Below, piece by piece: positions 59,083 to 64,000 of a DNA stretch of 64,000 nucleotides; the stretch's first letter is position 1; every line of letters starts with the position of its first letter. This DNA comes from Chryseobacterium lathyri (lineage in GTDB: Bacteria > Bacteroidota > Bacteroidia > Flavobacteriales > Weeksellaceae). The position numbers and the translations under genes were made by a program. The DNA is taken from positions 1-64,000 of the forward strand of contig NZ_QNFY01000005.1 in the NCBI RefSeq assembly GCF_003290185.1, read 5' to 3'. The notes beneath the pieces were generated by a model, which saw only the letters and a program-made list of their open reading frames with translations, ran no database searches and had not been told where the DNA came from.

Positions 59083-59709
59083 CATTTTTTTCAACAACTG
59101 GCTAAACTCGCTCAATATCATTGCTGTAGCGCCCCAGATGATATATCCGTTGAAATTAATAACCGGCACTTCATGTCCGGCAGCACTTGGCAGGGCCATA
59201 ATTTCAGGATTATCCGGCAGGCTGAGAAAAGAAGTGATAGGAAATTCTATAGTTTCTACCGCTTCACTCTGCTGAAGAACGAAAAGCGGGTTCTTTTTAG
59301 TATATGAAATGTAGGGATAAACATAAAAATTACTCGGTGGTATATAGATAGGAGACATCTCCCTGATTACCCTTATATAATGCTTGTCTATACCAATCTC
59401 TTCCGAAGTTTCACGTACTGCGGTTTCAGCAAAATCCCTATCCATTTCCTCACGCTTGCCGCCGGGTAAAGAGATCTGTCCGCTGTGTCTGTCGTGCTCG
59501 TTAATGGTTCTTTGGATCAGCGGGAAATACCATTCATTATCTTTTAAGTAAAGTACAATATTAACAGCTGCAAATTTTGGATTTTTTGCCAACACTTCAT
59601 CATACGTAAATACAGGACGGGAAGGGGGTGAAAATACTCCATGGGCATTTATTCCCGGGAGCTCTACATTTGTAATTTTCCTCAATAAATCTTTTCCAAA
59701 ACTTTCCAT
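59080..59709 (-). CDS. Nudix hydrolase, CoA pyrophosphatase type
   Basis: 209 aa. The UPF0035 signature LIQRTINEHDRHSGQISLPGGKREEMD runs into the Nudix box, AVRETSEEIGI, with the spacing typical of NudL-like CoA pyrophosphatases that cleave coenzyme A or its thioesters. The C-terminal part is KKNPLFVLQQSEAVETIEFPI. Its -7 box lies 4 nt before the ATG, suggesting a leaderless mRNA. It is upstream of plsC on the same strand. Confidence 0.9.
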   Translation of the reverse strand: MESFGKDLLRKITNVELPGINAHGVFSPPSRPVFTYDEVLAKNPKFAAVNIVLYLKDNEWYFPLIQRTINEHDRHSGQISLPGGKREEMDRDFAETAVRETSEEIGIDKHYIRVIREMSPIYIPPSNFYVYPYISYTKKNPLFVLQQSEAVETIEFPITSFLSLPDNPEIMALPSAAGHEVPVINFNGYIIWGATAMILSEFSQLLKKM

Positions 59710-59713
59710 ACCT

Positions 59714-59721
59714 CAAATTTA
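59714..59721 (-). promoter_or_regulatory. -7 promoter box immediately before the Nudix gene
   Basis: TAAATTTG on the minus strand, followed by AGGT and the ATG, so transcription should start at the initiation codon. Confidence 0.55.
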
Positions 59722-59909
59722 GCAATATATACTGAAGAAAAGAATAGGCATTAACATTAATTAACCATTGAAAAGGATTAAAAGATTTAATAATTCAAGA
59801 ATTTTAAAATTAAGGGATTGATAGAATAAGTGTTTTTGTTATTCTGTATAATTAGAGTTATTTCATGTATTTATTTGAAAATCAATGTGATAATATACCG
59901 TATTTTTAC

Positions 59910-59970
59910 GTAACTGAAACACGTTACACAGAGAAAACGGTAAACAGTTACATCGGGAACGGTAAACCGT
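59910..59970 (+). promoter_or_regulatory. Regulator-binding repeat cluster upstream of the curli operon
   Basis: Direct repeats AACGGTAAAC at 59936-59945 and 59958-59967 start 22 bp apart, two helical turns, and the second is part of the palindrome ACGGTAAACCGT. An inverted pair GTAAC (59910-59914) and GTTAC (59923-59927) lies just upstream. The reverse strand reads ACCGTT in both repeats, matching the core and spacing of LytTR-family sites; CsgD-type LuxR sites are an alternative. The remainder of the 350-nt gap (59710-60060) is AT-rich. Confidence 0.6.
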
Positions 59971-60021
59971 GATTTTGAAAATTTACACTTTAGCAGTGGT
60001 TTTTCATTTTGGTTTAGCATA

Positions 60022-60029
60022 TACCTTTG
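60022..60029 (+). promoter_or_regulatory. -7 promoter box of the curlin gene
   Basis: TACCTTTG, 31 nt before the curlin ATG and about 55 nt after the repeat cluster. Confidence 0.65.
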
Positions 60030-60060
60030 TCATACTATTAACCAATTAATTTTTATCAAA

Positions 60061-60879
60061 ATGAAAAACTTTATTACCGGTGTTTTTACACTAATGGCCA
60101 TGAGTTTCAGCTTCGCACAATCAAACATTGATGTAACTGCCCAGATTGGAAACTTGAATACTGCTACTGTTGATCAGACAGGGCTTTTCAATATCAACTC
60201 TCTTGCACAGGATGGAAACCGGAATACGACAGACATAGATCAGGTGGGTGTTCTGAACATCAATACTGCTGAAAGTATCGGGAACAGAAACTCAATCGAC
60301 GTAGACCAAACAGGTCTTGGCAATACCAATGAAGTAAGCCAAATGGGAAACAGAAACTCTGCAGTTACCTGGCAGCTTGGTGCATTTAACTCTACAGAAC
60401 AGACTCAGATCGGAAGAAGAAATGAAACATCTTCTACACAGCTGGGTTTAGGAAATGCTGTCGTACAATATCAGGATGGAAGAAGAAATGATGCATCTGC
60501 TATTCAGTTAGGTAATGGCAATGATGCTTACCAAATTCAGCTTGGAAGAAGAAATGACGCAAGTGGTCTTCAGGTAGGTAATGCTAACCTTTTAGTACAA
60601 TATCAGGACGGAAATGATAACAGTGCCACAAACGATCAGGTAGGTAACAATAATATTGCTGCTGCAGTTCAGATTGGGGATGATAATATGTCTGTGGGAG
60701 TACAGGTTGGAAACAGCAACCAATTATATCAACTTCAGTTAGGGGATTCCAATACCGCAATCGATGTTCAGATGGGTAACAGTAACTTTAGCTGGGTAGC
60801 CCAAAGCGGAGATTCTCACATTCATGTAGGAACCCAGCTGGGCAACGGAAATTCAATGGTTATTAACCAATCCAATTAA
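60061..60879 (+). CDS. csgA: Major curlin-like amyloid subunit
   Basis: 272 aa secreted amyloid protein. The signal peptide (about 1-20) ends SFSFAQ. Residues 23-264 are 22 consecutive units of exactly 11 residues, pattern xxxxxQxGxxN, with no insertion; the last 8 residues SMVINQSN start a 23rd. E. coli CsgA has five 22-residue repeats; here 22 strands equal about 11 turns. Gln at position 6 is lost only in unit 5 (Ser), and Asn at 11 only in unit 21 (His). Arg fills the turn in odd units 3-13, Asp in odd units 17-21. It is the first gene of the curli operon; a hairpin follows and may lower downstream expression. Confidence 0.9.
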   Translation: MKNFITGVFTLMAMSFSFAQSNIDVTAQIGNLNTATVDQTGLFNINSLAQDGNRNTTDIDQVGVLNINTAESIGNRNSIDVDQTGLGNTNEVSQMGNRNSAVTWQLGAFNSTEQTQIGRRNETSSTQLGLGNAVVQYQDGRRNDASAIQLGNGNDAYQIQLGRRNDASGLQVGNANLLVQYQDGNDNSATNDQVGNNNIAAAVQIGDDNMSVGVQVGNSNQLYQLQLGDSNTAIDVQMGNSNFSWVAQSGDSHIHVGTQLGNGNSMVINQSN

Positions 60880-60899
60880 TATGTATTGTAATCTAAAAT

Positions 60900-60931
60900 A
60901 AAAGGAGGGGCCGCAGTTCTCTCCTTTTTTA
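60900..60931 (+). terminator. Hairpin after the curlin gene (possible attenuator)
   Basis: Stem AAAAGGAG / CTCCTTTT (60900-60907 and 60921-60928) with a T run, placed between the major subunit and the rest of the operon. Partial termination would give more major subunit than the assembly proteins. Confidence 0.75.
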
Positions 60932-61036
60932 AGCTTTTCATGATAAACATACCCACAAACCGTTATTTTATATTTCTACCTGCTGGGTGTGTTTTTCCGG
61001 ATACTCTATTCATATACCTTTATTAAAATTAATATC

Positions 61037-61438
61037 ATGCTTAAACTGGGATGGGGTGCCTTTACACTTTTTGCGGTACTGTGCATACAGGCACAGCAAG
61101 TAGACTGGGATAAACTCAACAGCAATACGGTTCTTTATCTTATCGCAAGACAGCAGACAGAGCAGCAGGGACTTTACGGTTCCAGTATTATTCAGATAGG
61201 AGATTACAACAATGCGGAATTTTCTCTTAATGCCAGAACATATGTTGCCGTATGGCAGATGGGGGATTTCAATACACTCTATTTTATCAATTCTTTTACA
61301 GATAAAGAGACCAAAACAGCAGTTACCACTCAGGGAAATAATAATATCATCGATATTACAGGAAGTAACACTGTTTCAGACGGAATGCAGATCAATGTAA
61401 AAGGTGACAACAAAACCATTTTCATGAGAAATTATTAA
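61037..61438 (+). CDS. Minor curlin-like protein (candidate nucleator)
   Basis: 133 aa exported. The start MLKLGWGAFTLFAVLCIQAQ gives a signal peptide; upstream codons are rejected. The mature part starts with a non-repeat segment (QVDWDKLNSNTVLYLIARQQTEQQGLYGSS) then has degenerate curlin-like units IIQIGDYN, VAVWQMGDFN, AVTTQGNNN, MQINVKGDNK. Only about four such turns are seen, so it is not the main fibre protein. Its position after the curlin gene fits a CsgB-like nucleator or minor component; this is inference. Confidence 0.78.
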   Translation: MLKLGWGAFTLFAVLCIQAQQVDWDKLNSNTVLYLIARQQTEQQGLYGSSIIQIGDYNNAEFSLNARTYVAVWQMGDFNTLYFINSFTDKETKTAVTTQGNNNIIDITGSNTVSDGMQINVKGDNKTIFMRNY

Positions 61439-61448
61439 AACACAAGTG

Positions 61449-62180
61449 ATGAAATTTTCGTATTCCTTAAGACTGTGCACTTTATTTATCTTCCTGTCTG
61501 TAATAATTAATGGGCAGGAAGATAGAAAAGTGAATGCAAAGATCGAAAGCAGTATCCTTGAAAATCAGATCAGGCTCAAAGCAGTTGTTACCAATAATAC
61601 GGCAGTGTACAAAGAACTGAATTACCTGTTGATCTCCATTAAAAAAGGAAGTGCCGGAAACCTGTCCAATAATCAGCAAAGCGGAAAATTCTCCATTAAT
61701 CCCAATGAAGTAAAAGTTTTATCCGAGATCAATGTTAATCTTGAAAAAAAAGATGCTCTGAAAGTTTTTCTTTATGTAAAAGATGAGGAAACCCAGAAAC
61801 TGATTGCGAAAGACAGCCTGGAACTCAATAATGACCTTTTCAGAAAAAAAACGGCTAAAGTAGAAGAAGATGCAGTTTTTGAATTGAAAGGACTTACTAT
61901 TGATGAGACTAAAACAAAGGTAGGAAAAGACTTTTATGATCTGTTTTATATTCAGTACAGCCAGCTTCCTGACAAAAGCAATGGTGCAGTTACCATTTCC
62001 GAACTTCCCCTTCGCGGTACCAGCGGGCAGATCAATATCCAGATCGATGATAAGGTAATTTACAGCTTTATGACCAATCCAAACGAAGATTACCTGAATG
62101 AACAGCTGGCAGCCAGCTTAAAATATATCAAAGAATTTAATGCAAAGAAAAATCTTATTAAAAATGAATTTATCTACTAA
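61449..62180 (+). CDS. csgE: CsgE-family curli assembly protein with extra N-terminal domain
   Basis: 243 aa exported. The signal peptide ends near residue 22 (VIINGQ). Residues about 25-125 (ESSILENQIRLKAVVTNNTAVYKELNYLLISIKKGSAG ... VFLYVKDEETQKLIAKDSL) form a beta-sandwich that is not part of E. coli CsgE and looks like the CsgH family. Residues about 148-232 (LKGLTIDETKTKVGKDFYDLF ... LTIS-type strand, DDKVIYSFMTNPNEDYLNEQLAASLKYIKEF) align with CsgE, which caps the CsgG pore and selects substrate. An upstream GTG at 61446 is not used. It begins 10 nt after the minor curlin gene. Confidence 0.86.
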   Translation: MKFSYSLRLCTLFIFLSVIINGQEDRKVNAKIESSILENQIRLKAVVTNNTAVYKELNYLLISIKKGSAGNLSNNQQSGKFSINPNEVKVLSEINVNLEKKDALKVFLYVKDEETQKLIAKDSLELNNDLFRKKTAKVEEDAVFELKGLTIDETKTKVGKDFYDLFYIQYSQLPDKSNGAVTISELPLRGTSGQINIQIDDKVIYSFMTNPNEDYLNEQLAASLKYIKEFNAKKNLIKNEFIY

Positions 62181-62191
62181 AAACGTCCGCC

Positions 62192-62602
62192 ATGAAAACT
62201 TTTATCATTATTTTAATCTTTATTGCGGGTATTTTCTCCGGAAAATCTCAGCAGCTCGTTTATAAGCCTGTCAATCCGGCATTCGGAGGCGATACTTTCA
62301 ATTATCAGTGGCTTTTAAGTTCAGCAAATGCTCAGAATCAGTTTGATGAAAAAAATGATTACAGCAGTTTGCTCGATAATGTTAATTCTCTCGACAGTTT
62401 CAGCCAGAGTCTGAATAGGCAGATACTGAGCGAGCTGTCCAGAAAATTATTTGAAGATCAGTTCGGGGAGGGTAGTTTAAAGCCAGGGAATTATCTTTTC
62501 GGATCGCTTTATCTGCAGATTACTACTACAGCCCAGGGACTTTTGATCAATATTTTGGATACCAGTTCAGGCGATCAGTCCGAGATCGTAATTCCAAAAT
62601 AA
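62192..62602 (+). CDS. csgF: CsgF-family curli assembly protein
   Basis: 136 aa exported. The signal peptide ends near residue 19 (GKSQ), followed by the CsgF signature QLVYKPVNPAFGGDTFNYQWLLSSANAQNQFDE, the segment that inserts into the CsgG pore in E. coli. The C-terminal part ending TTTAQGLLINILDTSSGDQSEIVIP is the surface-exposed neck. It lies 11 nt after csgE. Its role is to couple CsgG to extracellular nucleation. Confidence 0.93.
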   Translation: MKTFIIILIFIAGIFSGKSQQLVYKPVNPAFGGDTFNYQWLLSSANAQNQFDEKNDYSSLLDNVNSLDSFSQSLNRQILSELSRKLFEDQFGEGSLKPGNYLFGSLYLQITTTAQGLLINILDTSSGDQSEIVIPK

Positions 62603-62628
62603 AAAATAACTAAAAAACCAAACTTACC

Positions 62629-63993
62629 ATGAGAACTTACACTTACACCAGAATTTTTTTCTGGACACTCCTGTTATGCTTAATGCAGGCCTGCAGTTCT
62701 ATCCTGGGACTTCCTTCCGATCCTGAAAGATCTACCATGGGAGAACTTACAGCCTCTACTGCAGAATTGAGGAACCTTCCTCTTCCCAAAGAAAAAATTG
62801 TCATCGGCGTGTACAAATTCAGGGACCAGACCGGCCAGTATAAACCCTCCGAAAACGGGAACAACTGGAGTACGGCTGTTCCACAGGGAACTACCACCAT
62901 CCTGATCAAAGCACTAGAAGACAGCCGGTGGTTTATCCCCATTGAAAGAGAAAACATTGCCAATCTTTTAAACGAGAGACAGATCATCCGGTCCACAAGA
63001 CAGGAATATATGAAAGATGCTGATAAAAACAGCCAGTCCCTTCCACCTCTTCTCTATGCAGGAATTCTCCTCGAAGGTGGCGTGATTTCTTATGACAGCA
63101 ATGTCATGACCGGAGGGCTGGGTGCAAGATACTTCGGAATAGGAGCTTCTACACAGTATCGCCAGGATAGAATCACTATTTATCTGCGTGCCGTCTCAAC
63201 CCTTAACGGTGAAATTCTTAAAACGGTTTATATTTCTAAAACCATTCTCTCCACCAGCGTGAACGGAAGCTTTTTCAGATATATTGATACAGAAAGGCTG
63301 CTGGAAGCAGAGGTTGGTCTTACACAGAACGAACCTGTACAGCTTGCAGTAACTGAAGCAATAGAAAAAGCAGTGAGATCTTTGATTGTTGAAGGCATCA
63401 GAGATAAAATATGGGGTAAATCATCTGAAAACTTAACGGGTTATCAGAATTTGATCAATGATTACAACAGAGAGCAGGAAGAAAATGTAGGAAGAACGGT
63501 TGGTAATAAATTTCCTGAGAATTACAGAAAGAAAATTTCGTTTTTTGCCAATATAGAAGCTCAGAAAATCAAAGATGATTATGTAAATCCTAAAATGAAT
63601 GTCGGCGGAAAAGCAGGCGTAAAATATTTTATAAACCCTAATTTAAATATTGAAGCCAGTGGTAGCTATTTCACTTTAGAAAATCAAAATATTATTAAAA
63701 GAAATTATATCGTTCCTGAGCTTAATCTTGAATTTCTTCTGTTTCCGAAATACAGATTCAGCCCATACGTTTACGGTGGAATGGGAGCTATGCTTTCAAA
63801 ATACAAGCCTCAATACAAAGGCCAGGTTGGCGGCGGGCTGGAATATATGATAGGAAATAACATGGCAATCCGGGCTTCATCTCAATATGATATTGGTTTT
63901 AAAGATGACTGGGAGGGGATGGTAAACGGGAAAAGAAAAGATCAGGCACTTCGGTTTGCTCTTGGAATCAATTTTTACCTTGGAAACAAATAA
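62629..63993 (+). CDS. csgG: CsgG-family outer membrane curli secretion channel with C-terminal barrel-like domain
   Basis: 454 aa against 277 in E. coli. The lipobox LMQAC gives Cys22. Residues about 30-265 are CsgG: EKIVIGVYKFRDQTGQY, STAVPQGTTTILIKALEDSRWFIPIERENIANLLNERQIIRSTRQ, LLYAGILLEGGVISYDSNVMTGGLGARYFGIGAS. The constriction loop reads KPSENGNNW before STAVPQ, so the E. coli Phe56 is Trp80 and the Tyr51 place is Ser or Glu with one extra residue. Residues about 303-454 form an additional outer-membrane beta-barrel-like domain with alternating strands (MNVGGKAGVKYFINPNLNIEASGSYF ... LRFALGINFYLGNK). It is 26 nt after csgF; a further ATG begins at 63997. Confidence 0.9.
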   Translation: MRTYTYTRIFFWTLLLCLMQACSSILGLPSDPERSTMGELTASTAELRNLPLPKEKIVIGVYKFRDQTGQYKPSENGNNWSTAVPQGTTTILIKALEDSRWFIPIERENIANLLNERQIIRSTRQEYMKDADKNSQSLPPLLYAGILLEGGVISYDSNVMTGGLGARYFGIGASTQYRQDRITIYLRAVSTLNGEILKTVYISKTILSTSVNGSFFRYIDTERLLEAEVGLTQNEPVQLAVTEAIEKAVRSLIVEGIRDKIWGKSSENLTGYQNLINDYNREQEENVGRTVGNKFPENYRKKISFFANIEAQKIKDDYVNPKMNVGGKAGVKYFINPNLNIEASGSYFTLENQNIIKRNYIVPELNLEFLLFPKYRFSPYVYGGMGAMLSKYKPQYKGQVGGGLEYMIGNNMAIRASSQYDIGFKDDWEGMVNGKRKDQALRFALGINFYLGNK

Positions 63994-64000
63994 AACATGA

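Noticed and set aside
1..64000. CRISPR array, tRNA, rRNA, insertion sequence, prophage or integrase
   Set aside because: No evenly spaced exact repeats with unique spacers, no cloverleaf with CCA-type end noticed, and no transposase or phage proteins among the reading frames.
63997..64000. Start of another curli operon gene
   Set aside because: Only ATG plus one base lies within the window, so no gene can be supported.

Overview
The window looks like a chromosomal segment of a flavobacterium of the Chryseobacterium/Elizabethkingia group. The reasons are AT-rich DNA, short intergenic gaps, the Bacteroidetes promoter signature (TAnnTTTG -7 box, in places with TTTG about 19 nt upstream), weak or absent Shine-Dalgarno sites, exported proteins whose signal peptides end in -AQ/-SQ/-GQ, a peptide-N-glycosidase F-type enzyme and a curli-type secretion locus. 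I see no rRNA, tRNA, phage, insertion sequence or CRISPR array. The genes are intact and mostly syntenic-looking housekeeping or accessory genes.

Layout. 0-5 kb: secreted PNGase F-like glycosidase, RsmB/NOP RNA methyltransferase, PhnA-like zinc-ribbon protein, ABC ATPase. 5-16 kb: YceI lipoprotein, pheS, DUF3108 protein, a ferredoxin reductase/[2Fe-2S] ferredoxin pair, LOG-family hydrolase, PepD, a lipoprotein/LURP-one-like pair, recR with a glycosyltransferase, secG. 16-27 kb: an M16 peptidase pair (one inactive, one active), UvrD/PcrA helicase, a large TonB-dependent receptor, CstA. 27-31 kb: two alpha/beta hydrolases and a HipA-like kinase/DUF3037 pair. 30.6-38.3 kb (minus strand): a tyrosine/homogentisate catabolic block with hppD, hmgA and fahA, plus a flavin reductase, a CoA-transferase and two unknown proteins; no maleylacetoacetate isomerase is present. 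38.4-41 kb: TonB receptor translationally coupled to a thioredoxin-fold protein behind a palindromic operator. 41-53 kb: a redox/electrophile-stress region with cupin and quinone-oxidoreductase genes divergent from an HxlR regulator, Crp, DoxX and AhpD-like genes, cyclase, aldo/keto reductase, and a four-gene operon (MdaB, epimerase, YgiN-like monooxygenase, DJ-1/PfpI), then LysR and two GNATs. 53-60 kb: aldo/keto reductase, DNA alkylation repair HEAT protein, nitronate monooxygenase, and the minus-strand plsC, lipoprotein, mpl group and Nudix CoA pyrophosphatase. 60-64 kb: a curli-type amyloid operon (curlin, minor curlin, CsgE, CsgF, CsgG).

Most notable: the curli locus departs from the enterobacterial plan. 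The major curlin is 22 uninterrupted 11-residue units with a segregated Arg/Asp pattern, CsgE carries an extra N-terminal domain, and CsgG carries a C-terminal beta-barrel-like extension and an altered constriction loop. Intergenic regions hold families of degenerate repeats with strict 7-nt or 9-nt periodicity, and several genes have a -7 box only 5-6 nt from their ATG, implying leaderless mRNAs. All functional names come from reading motifs by eye; no database search was run.
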